64,000 bases of DNA from DATFVA01 sp963811905 (lineage in GTDB: Bacteria > Bacteroidota > Ignavibacteria > Ignavibacteriales > Ignavibacteriaceae). The DNA lies in contig CAWETK010000014.1 in NCBI GenBank assembly GCA_963811905.1, positions 1 through 64,000 on the forward strand. The letters are read 5' to 3'. Positions 39,428 to 51,567 of the stretch are shown in pieces (positions within the stretch are counted from its first letter, which is position 1; each line of letters begins with the position of its first letter). Made by a program: the position numbers and the translations under genes. The notes below the pieces were generated by a model that saw nothing but the letters and a program-made list of their open reading frames with translations, was not told the DNA's origin and ran no database searches.

Positions 39428-40528
39428 TCAATCCATCCCCATCAGCACATCCGCAATCCTCTCTGCTGAATGTCCGTCCCACAATGGCGGAATGCTTCCC
39501 TCTTTTTTCTTTCCGTTAATTATTTCCAGTGCAGCGGCTTTCACTTTCTGAAGGTCAGTGCCGATCAGCTGGTTCGTGCCGAGTTTTACTGTGACCGGCC
39601 GTTCTGTATTTTCCCTGACGGTAATGCATTGCACACCAAGGTATGTCGATTCCTCCTGTATCCCTCCGCTGTCGGTGATGATCAGTCCTGCATTTTTTAT
39701 CAATGTGAGGAAATCAATGTAACCCGCTGGTTCTGTAAGGAACAGGTTTGGATTCAGGTGATTCGCGAGTCCCGATGCTTCAATATTTTTCGTAGTACGG
39801 GGGTGTACGGGGAATATCAGCTTCATCTTCACTGCGAGTTCATTCATCACATCGATCAGTTCTCTAAGGAATTCCTGTGAATCGACATTTGAAGGTCGAT
39901 GCAACGTAATGAGACAGTATTCATTCTTCTTTAAACTGAACTCCTTCATAATACCTGACTTCTCAGTCTTTGGAAGGAAATGCACGAGACTATCAATCAT
40001 TACATTACCAACGAAGAAGATCTTTTCTTTGCTTACTCCTTCCTTCTCCAGATTGATAATACCGCTCTCCTCTGTTACAAAAAGATAATCCGAAATAGAA
40101 TCGGTCAGTATCCTGTTGATCTCCTCAGGCATTGTTCTGTCGAATGACCTTAGGCCCGCTTCAATATGCGCTACTTTTATTCCAAGTTTTACAGCAACGA
40201 GACTGCAAGCTATGGTGGAGTTTACGTCTCCTGCAACTATCACGAGGTCGGGTTTTTCCGCAAGAACTATTCTCTCAAATTCGATCATGATCTTTGCGGT
40301 TTGTTCAGCGTGCGAACCGCTGCCTGCACCAAGGTAGAAGTCGGGCTCCGGAAGCTCGAGATCCGTAAAGAATATCTTCGACATACGTTCGTCGTAATGC
40401 TGTCCCGTATGACAAATTAAATGAGTAACAACTCCTTTGTGTTCAAGGAATGCTCTGTGTATAGGGGCTATCTTCATAAAGTTAGGACGAGCACCAACGA
40501 CCGATATAATTTTAATTTGCTGCTTCAT
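39428..40528 (-). CDS. wecB: UDP-N-acetylglucosamine 2-epimerase (non-hydrolysing)
   Basis: Converts UDP-GlcNAc to UDP-ManNAc for surface polysaccharide. Family motifs are all present: VVGARPNFMKIAPI at the N-terminus, HTGQHYDERM, AGDVNSTIACSLVA, HIEAGLRSFDRTMPEEINR, LITLHRPSNVD, FPVHPRTTKNI and ITDSGGIQEESTYLG. The start is placed at ATG 40,528 (MKQQIKIISV); a longer frame from 40,585 adds a poor, lysine-rich leader. Length 366 is normal and the frame intact. It is isolated among repeats, away from the polysaccharide cluster at the left. Confidence 0.92.
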   Translation of the reverse strand: MKQQIKIISVVGARPNFMKIAPIHRAFLEHKGVVTHLICHTGQHYDERMSKIFFTDLELPEPDFYLGAGSGSHAEQTAKIMIEFERIVLAEKPDLVIVAGDVNSTIACSLVAVKLGIKVAHIEAGLRSFDRTMPEEINRILTDSISDYLFVTEESGIINLEKEGVSKEKIFFVGNVMIDSLVHFLPKTEKSGIMKEFSLKKNEYCLITLHRPSNVDSQEFLRELIDVMNELAVKMKLIFPVHPRTTKNIEASGLANHLNPNLFLTEPAGYIDFLTLIKNAGLIITDSGGIQEESTYLGVQCITVRENTERPVTVKLGTNQLIGTDLQKVKAAALEIINGKKKEGSIPPLWDGHSAERIADVLMGMD

Positions 40529-40728
40529 TTTGAGATGTAACTCTTTCTTAATAAGAATTTTAAAAATAGCAGATAACATGCACAAAGGTCAAATCCCGTT
40601 TCAAGACACTCAGCTGTATTTAAAATCAATAGAACATTAAGACCTGCGCTGCGAGGATAAAAAATCACAGACATTGCATTCAGCAATCCCTATATAAGGG
40701 GAGACAAAATAATTACTAAAGGACAAAT

Positions 40729-41004
40729 ATGCAGGAAATACTTCGTATCTATTCAAAAATCTTAGGAAGAAAAGGGAGCTCAATAACCAGAGAAGAAACA
40801 TCATTTTATAATTACTTTATACTACCATTTACAGCAGGCTTAACCGGATTTGCCGCTTTCCTGTTTATTCTGATAGCTATGGATTTTTCAGTATACCTGG
40901 TTGGTATAGGCAGTTCATTAGAGATTGGTCTTAAGGAAATATCAATTGCTGCGATTGGGTTTGTCCTTCAGTTTACCTACCAGCTCATGAAAAACGTTAA
41001 ATGA
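40729..41004 (+). CDS. Small membrane protein, unknown function
   Basis: A 91-residue protein with a polar N-terminus (residues 1-30, ILRIYSKILGRKGSSITREE) and two hydrophobic segments (FILPFTAGLTGFAAFLFILI and IGSSLEIGLKEISIAAIGFV). No family is recognised. AAAGGACAAAT just before the ATG provides a plausible ribosome binding site. It is divergent from wecB across about 200 bases. Confidence 0.5.
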   Translation: MQEILRIYSKILGRKGSSITREETSFYNYFILPFTAGLTGFAAFLFILIAMDFSVYLVGIGSSLEIGLKEISIAAIGFVLQFTYQLMKNVK

Positions 41005-43306
<2,302 letters not shown>

Positions 43307-43912
43307 TCACTCGCCGCCTTCAACTATATTCAGCTCTTCTGCCCAAACCAGTTCGCAGGCACCCCCGCCTGTGTCATCTCTGCGGAGGGAGCTTTGCCAG
43401 TGCCATCCGTCTTTCCCCTTTACAGAAACCAGGTAACCTTTCATTTCGATTATGCATCCTTTGTAAAGTTTATCGAGAGTTTCTTCAACTTCATCGTTTG
43501 CAGGAATTATATGCATATTTGAGCTGTGAGTCATAATCTCTGATGCGGGTATGATCAGGTGATCGGCTTTCCAGTTATACCAGCGGTTGCTCTGGCTTAT
43601 ATCAAGACCATCAATAATTACCTGGTTGGACATTTGTCCCCATCCTAAGGCAAGATCCATCGGTGAGAGATCACTCTCTCTTCCTACTGAAAAACTATTG
43701 GTGCTCAAAACAAATGCTTTGATCTTAAATTCTGCCAGAGGTGTGATTGTGTATTCATCCTTCTCCCAGGGGACAGGATTTACGACAGTTGTCTGAACCG
43801 GATCGTCAGGACAAAGTACTCCCGGCTGATGCTGAAGCTCCTTCTCAGGCCAGTAGCTGTATACAAGGATAGCTGCAACCGCGATAATAAAAACAAGTGA
43901 GAATTTCTTCAT
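43307..43912 (-). CDS. Conserved hypothetical membrane-anchored protein
   Basis: The start is set at ATG 43,912 (MKKFSLVFIIAVAAILVYSY), which begins a clean signal anchor; a longer frame from 43,963 adds an unlikely leader. The rest (about 175 residues) contains SDLSPMDLALGWGQMSNQ, DISQSNRWYNW and EIMTHSSNMHIIPAND, a pattern I associate with a conserved protein of unknown function in diverse bacteria. It contains invariant Asn/His/Trp residues and looks like an enzyme or ligand-binding domain facing the periplasm. No function is proposed. Confidence 0.6.
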   Translation of the reverse strand: MKKFSLVFIIAVAAILVYSYWPEKELQHQPGVLCPDDPVQTTVVNPVPWEKDEYTITPLAEFKIKAFVLSTNSFSVGRESDLSPMDLALGWGQMSNQVIIDGLDISQSNRWYNWKADHLIIPASEIMTHSSNMHIIPANDEVEETLDKLYKGCIIEMKGYLVSVKGKDGWHWQSSLRRDDTGGGACELVWAEELNIVEGGE

Positions 43913-44379
43913 AAGATTTTTTATGTTAACCTTTACAAAATAAATGCCAGCAGTAAAGCGCAAAATAGTAAAATTTATGATTTTCAGACAAGACTGGTAA
44001 TCCCCAATAATTTATTGCCATTAACCAGAAGGAGAACCGGATTAAGGCCGTATTTATACCGTAGTTAAGACGGTTCCAGGACGGTTCAATGTGTTATTTG
44101 CAGGTAAATTGTTGAATTATTAAGCAATGCGGTAAGAGGTTTTAAAATCATTCTTATTTTATACAGCATAGATCATTTAATGGATATTATACAGTTTTTT
44201 AGTCCGAAGTGCAACATCTGATGCGTAAATTCTACAATCCATTTAATAAATTTATTAATTTTGAAATAATTTCAGATTCCTTTTAATCAGCTTTACCATG
44301 TTTTCCTGAAGGGAATTATTTCTGTCGAAATTATGTTCAGTATTTTATAAACGAATAAAATCAGGAAGAACTAATCATT
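43913..44379. other. Intergenic spacer between divergent genes
   Basis: Unique sequence without the composite repeats. It must hold promoters for both neighbours. A short direct repeat (GACGGTTCCAG, GACGGTTCAAT at about 44,069-44,093) is the only structure noted. Confidence 0.5.
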
Positions 44380-44919
44380 ATGAAAATATATATTCTAATT
44401 ATTTTATTAATTTCAGTCAGTAATATTATGGCTCAAAAAGAAAAAACTCAACCAGGGACTGTAAAGCAGGTTAACCTTGAAAAATACACGGGTTTATGGT
44501 ACGAGATAGCGAAGATACCCAACAGGTTTCAGAAGCATTGCATAGGCAATACCACAGCCCGCTATTCACTGAATGATGACGGCACGATCAAGGTTGTTAA
44601 CAGCTGCAGACAGGATGACGGTACCATGGATTCTTCCGAAGGTCTTGCTAAGGTAGTTGATACCGCATCAAATGCGAAGCTTGAAGTAAGTTTTGTAAGC
44701 ATCCTGGGGATACATTTATTCTGGGGTGATTACTGGATTATCGGACTTGCAGACGATTACTCATATGCTGTAGTTGGAACACCGGATAGAAAATACGGAT
44801 GGATTTTAAGTCGTACCAAACAGCTGCCTGAAGAAAAGTTAAAGCAGGCATATGAAATCCTGAAGCAGAACGGATATGATCCAAAGAATTTTGCTTCTAC
44901 TGATCAGACACTACCCTAG
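44380..44919 (+). CDS. blc: Bacterial lipocalin (Blc-like)
   Basis: A 179-residue exported lipocalin. A signal peptide (MKIYILIILLISVSNIMAQ) has no lipobox Cys, so this is a soluble periplasmic form. The first conserved block is YTGLWYEIAKIPNRFQ (G-x-W at residues 38-40), the second WIIGLADDYSYAVVGTPDRK and the third WILSRTKQL with the conserved Arg. Cys54 and Cys77 probably make the family's disulfide. Blc-type proteins bind fatty acids or lysophospholipids and serve in membrane repair or storage. Confidence 0.9.
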   Translation: MKIYILIILLISVSNIMAQKEKTQPGTVKQVNLEKYTGLWYEIAKIPNRFQKHCIGNTTARYSLNDDGTIKVVNSCRQDDGTMDSSEGLAKVVDTASNAKLEVSFVSILGIHLFWGDYWIIGLADDYSYAVVGTPDRKYGWILSRTKQLPEEKLKQAYEILKQNGYDPKNFASTDQTLP

Positions 44920-45113
44920 CGCAGTTCTCCTGAACCGAGTTCAATCAATCCGTTAAGTCCTTCTTATCCGTTAATTCCTTAAATTCATTCTGGCAACCTT
45001 CCCAACGTTGGCAGGCAGTTCCGGAAATTCAATAAATTCTCTTCTTTAAACTTGAGCTTAATCATTCTGAATCATATTTTCCCCTTGATCTTACACTTAC
45101 ACTTGAACTTAAT

Positions 45114-45662
45114 ATGTATCCCATAATCATTATCATAATATTACTCCTTCTCCTCTTCATCTACCTCTACAACCGTCTTGTACGGCAGCGAAATGTTGTG
45201 AAGGAGGCATGGAGCGGGATTGACGTACAGCTTAAGAGAAGATACGACCTTATCCCGAACGTAGTTAATGCGGTAAAAGGGTATGCGGCGTATGAGAAGA
45301 AGCTGCTGGAGGAAATTACAAGTCAAAGAACGAAAACCATGCAGCTTAATTCGCCAGGTGAGAAAGCCGGACCCGAATCCGAATTATCTGGTATGCTTAA
45401 AAATCTTTTTGCCGTAGTTGAAAATTATCCCGACCTCAAAGCAAACCAGAATTTCCTCAATCTTCAGCAGCAGCTTACAGAGGTGGAAGACCAGATACAG
45501 TATGCAAGAAGATATTATAACGGCGCGGTGAGAGATTATAATATCACCGTCGAATCCTTCCCTTCAAATATCGCAGCTTCACTCTTTAATTTTAAGAAAG
45601 CTGAATTCTTTGAAATTTCACTGGCTACAGAACGTGAAACACCCAAAGTCGGATTATCATAA
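45114..45662 (+). CDS. lemA: LemA family protein
   Basis: A 182-residue protein: one N-terminal membrane helix (IIIIIILLLLLFIYLYNRLV), then NVVKEAWSGIDVQLKRRYDL, IPNVVNAVKGYAAYEKKLLE, ENYPDLKANQNFLNLQQQLT and ARRYYNGAVRDYNITVESFP, the standard LemA helical body. LemA proteins are membrane-anchored helical bundles; their role is not settled. Its stop overlaps the start region of the downstream DUF2207 gene (TAATATG), so they form an operon. Confidence 0.92.
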   Translation: MYPIIIIIILLLLLFIYLYNRLVRQRNVVKEAWSGIDVQLKRRYDLIPNVVNAVKGYAAYEKKLLEEITSQRTKTMQLNSPGEKAGPESELSGMLKNLFAVVENYPDLKANQNFLNLQQQLTEVEDQIQYARRYYNGAVRDYNITVESFPSNIAASLFNFKKAEFFEISLATERETPKVGLS

Positions 45663-45663
45663 T

Positions 45664-47724
45664 ATGAAAAAAACTTTACTGCTCACTTTCTTTCTGCTGA
45701 CATCTGTCTCTTCCCTGTTTTCTCAGCAGGAAAAGATCTATTCATACAACAGCGACATTGTAATCAATAAAGATGCTTCAATGCTCGTGACTGAAACAAT
45801 CAAAGTCAGAGCGCTTGGCATTGATATTAAGAGAGGCATCTACAGGGATTTTCCTACTACTTATGAAGATGCATACGGCAATAAAATTGTTGTTGATATG
45901 GATATTGTTGGAGTTTACAGGGACGGTCAGCCTGAGGATTATCATACTGAGTACCAAGATAACGGGATAAGGATTTACGCCGGGAATAAGGATGTATATC
46001 TTGATGAGGGAGATTATACTTACAAAATAATTTATAAAACAAACAGGCAGCTTGGTTTCTTCGGCGATCATGATGAGCTTTACTGGAATGTAACCGGCAA
46101 CGGCTGGGTATTCCCCATTGAAAATGTTTCCGCGACAATAACTCTTCCCGGAAATGTTCCCTCAGGTGAATTAAAATATTACGGATACACAGGCCGGCAG
46201 GGTTCCCGTGAAAAGGATCTTACTTCCCATACTTCGGGTTCCGGTATGGTCACTTATGAAACTACACGTCCGCTCGGCTCATATGAAGGATTAACCATAG
46301 TACTGGAATTTCCTAAAGGAATTGTTACGGAACCGGAGGGACTTCAGAAATTAGGATATTTCGCACAGGATAATCTCAGTGAAATAATCGGACTTATCGG
46401 ACTGCTGTTTATATTTTTATATTATATCACCGTATGGAATAAAGTAGGCAAGGATCCTGATAAGGATGTTATTATCCCTCTCTTCACTCCTCCTGATAAC
46501 CTCTCCCCCTCTGCTGTCCGTTATATAAGACGTATGGGTTTTGATAACAATGCTTTTACGGCAGCAGTAATCGATATGGCCGTAAAAGGATATCTTAAAA
46601 TTAAAGAGACCGATGGCAAATATTCTTTGATAAGGCTTAAGAGCGATACTTCAGCGTTGAGCACTGAAGAAAAGAGAATTGCTGAGAAGCTTAGTTTCTC
46701 AAAGACAACTGCGGGAAGCATGCAGGCTGAAGATGCATTGAAGCAGCTTAATGGTTTTAAGAACAGTAATAATTTTTTTGCGAGAAAAATATCGGGTGCA
46801 ATTACAACAGCGATTCAGAATAAATTAAGAACAGTACCCCGAGAGGAGCAATCTCCTGATGAAGAATATGAACTGGAATTGAAGAATACCAACCATACAA
46901 TTTTCAGCAGCGCAATAAGTGCATTAAAAAAGGAGCTGAAGACTTCATATGAAAAAACATATTTCATTACCAACAGGAAGCAGTTCATAATCGGAGCTGT
47001 GATTTCTTTTATCTTTCTCGTGCTGAGCATATCGATGGGTCACGGTGAACAGGTGTTTATGCTTGTCTGGATATCGATTTGGAGTCTTGGCGTCGGCGCC
47101 CTCTTAATAAACCTGTTAAGAACCTGGAAGCGTCTGTTCTCCGGCGGAAAGATTAGGGCCTCCCTGATCGGCACAGCGATATTTTCATCACTATTTGCTC
47201 TTCCGTTCGTGATCGGTGAGATTGCAGGGATTTATTTCTTTTATAGTTCCGGCTCCTTTCTTTCCGGGATCATCGTAGGAATAATCATATTTCTTAACGT
47301 ACTTTTTTATCATCTGCTTAAAGCACCGACTCTCCTCGGAAGAAAAGTGCTGGATAAAATAGAAGGTTTCAGGATGTACCTTTCAACTGCAGAAAAAGAC
47401 AGGCTTAATTATCTTACACCGGTTGAGAAAACACCTGAACTTTTTGAAAAATATCTTCCATTTGCGTTTGCTTTGAACGTTGAGCAGAAATGGTCGGAAC
47501 AGTTTTCCGATGTCCTGGCAAAGGCAGCCCTTGAACAGAATTACTCTCCTTCATGGTATTCCGGCACAAGCTGGAATGGTTTTGATGCATCAGGATTTAC
47601 ATCATCATTCGGCAGTTCATTTTCAGGAGCAATTTCTTCTTCCTCCAGCGCGCCCGGTTCCAGTTCAGGAAGCGGGGGTTCATCCGGCGGAGGAGGCGGG
47701 GGCGGAGGAGGCGGCGGCTGGTAG
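45664..47724 (+). CDS. DUF2207-family membrane protein
   Basis: A 686-residue protein starting at ATG 45,664. A signal peptide (MKKTLLLTFFLLTSVSSLFS) is followed by an extracytoplasmic domain (IYSYNSDIVINKDASMLVTE, IKRGIYRDFPTTY, YWNVTGNGWVFPIENVSATI), a membrane helix near residue 245, a cytoplasmic region (PPDNLSPSAVRYIRRMGFDN, AVIDMAVKGYLKI), more helices (about residues 440-560) and a Ser/Gly tail ending in a run of Gly and Trp. This is the DUF2207 layout, and pairing with LemA is common. The function is unknown. The 4-bp-period repeats start within 20 bases of its stop. Confidence 0.88.
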   Translation: MKKTLLLTFFLLTSVSSLFSQQEKIYSYNSDIVINKDASMLVTETIKVRALGIDIKRGIYRDFPTTYEDAYGNKIVVDMDIVGVYRDGQPEDYHTEYQDNGIRIYAGNKDVYLDEGDYTYKIIYKTNRQLGFFGDHDELYWNVTGNGWVFPIENVSATITLPGNVPSGELKYYGYTGRQGSREKDLTSHTSGSGMVTYETTRPLGSYEGLTIVLEFPKGIVTEPEGLQKLGYFAQDNLSEIIGLIGLLFIFLYYITVWNKVGKDPDKDVIIPLFTPPDNLSPSAVRYIRRMGFDNNAFTAAVIDMAVKGYLKIKETDGKYSLIRLKSDTSALSTEEKRIAEKLSFSKTTAGSMQAEDALKQLNGFKNSNNFFARKISGAITTAIQNKLRTVPREEQSPDEEYELELKNTNHTIFSSAISALKKELKTSYEKTYFITNRKQFIIGAVISFIFLVLSISMGHGEQVFMLVWISIWSLGVGALLINLLRTWKRLFSGGKIRASLIGTAIFSSLFALPFVIGEIAGIYFFYSSGSFLSGIIVGIIIFLNVLFYHLLKAPTLLGRKVLDKIEGFRMYLSTAEKDRLNYLTPVEKTPELFEKYLPFAFALNVEQKWSEQFSDVLAKAALEQNYSPSWYSGTSWNGFDASGFTSSFGSSFSGAISSSSSAPGSSSGSGGSSGGGGGGGGGGGW

Positions 47725-48911
47725 CGGGGAGATTGAAGGAATGGACCACGAGTGATTGAGTATTGGTGATTGAATGATTGAATGATTGACGAATGGTTGA
47801 ATGAATCACGAGTGATTGGTGATTGAGTGATTGGTTGATTGATTGATTGGTTGATTGATTGACCCGCCTCGACGGTTTATCAGCCGGGTTGGCGGGCAAG
47901 TTGGCGAACCCGCTTTAACGGAACACAGATAGAACGGATTGAAAAGATTTCTGAATGGTTGAATAATCGGAATGATTGAATGAATAAAGAATCACGAGAT
48001 TGAGGATGACTTGAATGATTGACGAATGGTTCACATGAATCACGAGTGATTGAGTGATTGAGTGATTGTTGATTGATTTCTTGATAGCGAAACACTTCCG
48101 GCTCTGACGGATCGCTTTGCACGCTTCTCCATGACTCCTCACTTCACTGTGTACCTGAGTTTGTCATTTCGAACCCCGGCAAACTTAGCTCTGACATTTA
48201 GTCCGGGGTGAGAAATCGTGAAAATTAGAAAATTCTTAATGCACCCGCTTTAATGGACCACAGATTGAACGGATTGAAAAGATTTCCTGAATGGCCGAAT
48301 GGTTGAATGACGAATGAATTGATTGAATTGAATCACGAGATTGAATGATTGAATGATTGAATGATTGACGAATGATTGGTTGATTGGTTGATTGAATAAC
48401 CCGCCTTGCCGGTTTATCAGCCGGGTCGGCGGGCAAGTTGGCGAACCCCCGCCGAGGGTGAGATTGAGAGACTGAATGGTCGAATGGTTGAATAGTTGAA
48501 TGATGAATGATTGGCTGATTGATTGATTGGTTGATTCGAAGGAAGAAATCTTAGAATTCGAAAAGATTTCTCGGTCGAAGACTCCCTCGAAATGACATTG
48601 TCCTCCTTTTTTGTCAGCCCCTTTACACGCTTGCCTGCTCAAGATTTCTCAAACCCAATGAAGAATCCTGAAAGTTTTACTTGTTACTTCTTCCTTCTTA
48701 CCTTTTATCTTTTATCTTACCTCTCCTCGTTCCTTTTGTCTTCGGGTAATCCATGCCCCTGCCCTCTGTTACTTGTTAACAAGCATCAATTTCTCATTCT
48801 TAACTATTAGAATCACATTCTAAACTTTGAAACTATTCCCCTGATCCCATCCTTTTTATGCTCAAAATCGTGGTTTAGGGAGATGGCATAGTATTGGGAC
48901 TACCATAATCG
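47725..48911. repeat. Intergenic composite repeat block
   Basis: 4-bp tracts (47,750-47,860; 47,955-48,085; 48,290-48,390; 48,475-48,535), M3 (47,860 and 48,400), M4 (48,161-48,219), an inverted M4-like piece (48,563-48,597), then GTCAGCCCCTTTACACGCTT and M2 tail as in the left flank of both AbiEii-like copies but without that gene pair, pyrimidine words (48,680-48,740), and about 130 bases of unique sequence before the next gene. Confidence 0.8.
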
Positions 48912-49310
48912 ATGCTAAAAACTGAATCCATAACGATTTCCGCCCTTTTACTATTTGTCATCCTCAATATAGGACCGTTTTTTATGATTAAGTGTACAGA
49001 GACGGACGGAAAGGTTCAACAGGAGAATATATTCAACCGCTGCTGCCCGGCAAACATGCTCTCTATGACCCATATTCCAAAGGATGGATACGATCTCACT
49101 TTCAACCATAGTCACTGCAGTTGTTCAGTCAATCTGAGCAGCAGCGAATATATCTCCCCGGTTATAGATCTGAATTCAGTTGAGGCATCCTGCACGTTCA
49201 CTGCAAGTACATCAACAGCCTCAAATGAATACATCGGATGTGCAGCATATTCTTCAGAATCTCCGCCGGTTTCAATAAACATTGTAGATGCAGAAGTTCT
49301 ACTTATCTGA
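48912..49310 (+). CDS. Small exported Cys-rich protein, unknown function
   Basis: A 132-residue protein with a hydrophobic N-terminus (ITISALLLFVILNIGPFFMI). The next part has Cys in IKCTETDGKVQQ, NRCCPANM and FNHSHCSCSVNL; the C-terminal half is Ser/Thr-rich. The arrangement 'C.e.dG.v..e....CC......H.HC..C...L' resembles small secreted proteins of unknown function sometimes found near metal-transport genes. Metal or redox binding is possible but not shown. It is probably co-transcribed with the T9SS cargo protein, whose start is 65 bases on. Confidence 0.5.
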   Translation: MLKTESITISALLLFVILNIGPFFMIKCTETDGKVQQENIFNRCCPANMLSMTHIPKDGYDLTFNHSHCSCSVNLSSSEYISPVIDLNSVEASCTFTASTSTASNEYIGCAAYSSESPPVSINIVDAEVLLI

Positions 49311-49374
49311 TTTATCATTTTTCGTTTTTATGGCCAGGTTGATTATTAAATTTTATTAAAGGAGCAAGCAAGTG

Positions 49375-50892
49375 ATGAGAAAATTAATACCATACATTTT
49401 ACTAATGATCCTGTTCCCTGCGCTTAGTGTATTTGCGCAGATGGGCGGCGGAGGCGGATTTATTAATCCCGATTCAATTGAAACGATTACAGTTACCGGC
49501 ACCGCCATAGTAGATACAAATATGATGCACGCTATGTACTACCTCGATGAGAACAACGACGGTACACCGGATTATATGCTGAATTTCGGACCATGGTGGT
49601 ATGAACCGGACAGCAGTGATGCAGTGAGACCGCAGGACGGTGATCAGGTTACTATTGAAGGCGGTCTTGTTGAGAATATGATGGGCTACGAGATGCTTAT
49701 TGTATATAATATAAATGATGAGTTCTGGCGCGATCCTTTCGATTCTTTCTGGAACTTTATGGGTTATTACTCCCACAACGGCGGCGGATGCGGCGGAAGC
49801 GGCTTCGGATGGATGTTCGATTCGCTGCAGACAGTTGAACTTTCAGGGACGGCAATCGTTGACAGTACTTTTATGATGGCAATGTATTACCTCGATACTA
49901 ATAATGATAGTATACCCGACTATATGCTCAATTTTGGCCCCTGGTGGTATGAACCTGAATCTGGAGCTGTTCGCCCTTCAAATGGCGACCAGGTTACAAT
50001 AACCGGAGGTGAGATTGAAAGAGAATATCTGCCTATGGTGGTTGTTTATGAGATTAACGGACTTGAGTGGAGAGACTCTACTTTATTCTGTCAGGGATTC
50101 GGCGGAAACTGGATCCAGCGTTATATGACAAACCCTGTTGAAGTGCCTACTCCTTTCGATAATTCCGACTGGATGCAGGTTAATCCCGGCTGGTGGCAGA
50201 TGGGCGGTCCGGGCGGCGGAATGATGTCTGATTCAATATACTGCCAGATTTTTGAAGCTTCCTATCAGCAGTTTCCCGGGGCAGAAAACGAAAATGCCTT
50301 CGCAGCCTATGAAATTGACATGTATCTTCCTAATGGCATGAACGGGATGCACCACGGGGGCGGAAGCGGATACGGTATGGAATTAAATTCCGATGCCGAC
50401 TTCCAGCTGCATTACAATGATATACAGGCAGCCGGATTTAATGTTGATGAATCAACAATTCAGGTTAAATATTATAATGCACAGAATTCAACCTGGAATA
50501 CATATTCAGGTGCTGTGGTAGATCAGCAGAATAATACAGTAACCTTTTCCAGTCCCCTTGTTCAGAACTTTGTAATCCTGACAGCGGACCAGGCAACCTC
50601 GGCAGATCCTTCGGTTAATAATTCGCCTGCCGGCTTTGCTCTCGATCAGAATTATCCGAATCCTTTCAACCCTTCGACAACTATAAACTTCAGTCTAAGT
50701 AAGAACGATCACGTAACGATTAATATATATAATGTATTGGGCAGAAAGATTAAAACACTGGTCAACGGTAATTTCACAGCAGGACAGCATTCTGTTGAGT
50801 TCAATGCAGCGAACCTTGCCTCAGGCACTTATTTCTATGAGCTGAAAGCAAACAATTCTCATCTTGTCAAAAAGATGAACCTGGTAAAATAA
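49375..50892 (+). CDS. Secreted protein with internal duplication and T9SS sorting domain
   Basis: ATG 49,375 is preferred over the adjacent GTG 49,372; AAAGGAGC lies about ten bases upstream. A signal peptide (MRKLIPYILLMILFPALSVF) precedes two copies of an about 110-residue module: TVTGTAIVDTNMMHAMYYLD with DYMLNFGPWWYEPDSSDAVR, and VELSGTAIVDSTFMMAMYYL with DYMLNFGPWWYEPESGAVRP. Each has NNDxxPDYML and GDQVTI motifs. Gly- and Met-rich linkers follow, then a type-A sorting domain (LDQNYPNPFNPSTTINFSLS, NVLGRKIKTLV). Calcium or metal binding by the DxNNDG-like loops is plausible. The function is unknown. Confidence 0.82.
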   Translation: MRKLIPYILLMILFPALSVFAQMGGGGGFINPDSIETITVTGTAIVDTNMMHAMYYLDENNDGTPDYMLNFGPWWYEPDSSDAVRPQDGDQVTIEGGLVENMMGYEMLIVYNINDEFWRDPFDSFWNFMGYYSHNGGGCGGSGFGWMFDSLQTVELSGTAIVDSTFMMAMYYLDTNNDSIPDYMLNFGPWWYEPESGAVRPSNGDQVTITGGEIEREYLPMVVVYEINGLEWRDSTLFCQGFGGNWIQRYMTNPVEVPTPFDNSDWMQVNPGWWQMGGPGGGMMSDSIYCQIFEASYQQFPGAENENAFAAYEIDMYLPNGMNGMHHGGGSGYGMELNSDADFQLHYNDIQAAGFNVDESTIQVKYYNAQNSTWNTYSGAVVDQQNNTVTFSSPLVQNFVILTADQATSADPSVNNSPAGFALDQNYPNPFNPSTTINFSLSKNDHVTINIYNVLGRKIKTLVNGNFTAGQHSVEFNAANLASGTYFYELKANNSHLVKKMNLVK

Positions 50893-50945
50893 CAGCGCAC
50901 ATATATGCGGCATTTCACAAAATGCTCTGCCGCTGAAAAATATGA

Positions 50946-50976
50946 GGGAGCTCATTACGCAGCTCCCTTTTTTTTT
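50946..50976 (+). terminator. Rho-independent terminator
   Basis: GGGAGCT (50,946-50,952) pairs with AGCTCCC (50,961-50,967) and is followed by nine T. It ends the transcript of the T9SS cargo gene. Confidence 0.85.
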
Positions 50977-51075
50977 ACTTAAGATATCCCGTTCTGCTTT
51001 CTCACCTGTGATTCCCATAACCCCTCTTTACCCTGATATTCCTTAATAATATACTATGAAAGAAATGGAGCTGAA

Positions 51076-51567
51076 ATGAACAATAGCCGGGCAATGATGG
51101 GAGGAGCAATCGGTGCAGTTGCAGTAACTATTTATAATTTAATATTAAGATACCTGGGAATGCATATCGATCTTGAGATGATCCTGGGTACAATATTCGG
51201 CGGAATGCCTTCCCCGGGAATGTGGTGGATCGGATTCGGGATTCACGTTATTGTCGGAATGATCTTCGGTATTATTTACGCATTCTTTTTTGAACTGGGC
51301 ACCCGGAGAACCGGCTGGGCGGCAGGATTGAAGATTGGGGTACTGCATACATTCATAGCAGGATTTCTATACGGTCTGTTCCCGGTAATCAGTCCTGTCA
51401 TTCCTTATTATTTACCAGCGCCAGGTTATTTTATGGCTCACGACGGCTTCCCTTATATAATTGCATTTATCGGGATGTATATGCTGTTCGGAATTATTAT
51501 GGGATTAACTTATAAGATTAATGGCCGTATACAACTCCTCCCGATTGAACAAGGAGAGGCAGGATAA
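51076..51567 (+). CDS. Four-helix membrane protein, unknown function
   Basis: A 163-residue protein, mostly hydrophobic: MMGGAIGAVAVTIYNLILRY, then GMWWIGFGIHVIVGMIFGII, FIAGFLYGLFPVISPVIP and AFIGMYMLFGIIMGLTYKIN. Gly-rich helices and the short loops suggest a compact membrane bundle. No family is recognised. GGAGCTGAA lies just before the ATG. It has its own transcript after the terminator at 50,946. Confidence 0.55.
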   Translation: MNNSRAMMGGAIGAVAVTIYNLILRYLGMHIDLEMILGTIFGGMPSPGMWWIGFGIHVIVGMIFGIIYAFFFELGTRRTGWAAGLKIGVLHTFIAGFLYGLFPVISPVIPYYLPAPGYFMAHDGFPYIIAFIGMYMLFGIIMGLTYKINGRIQLLPIEQGEAG

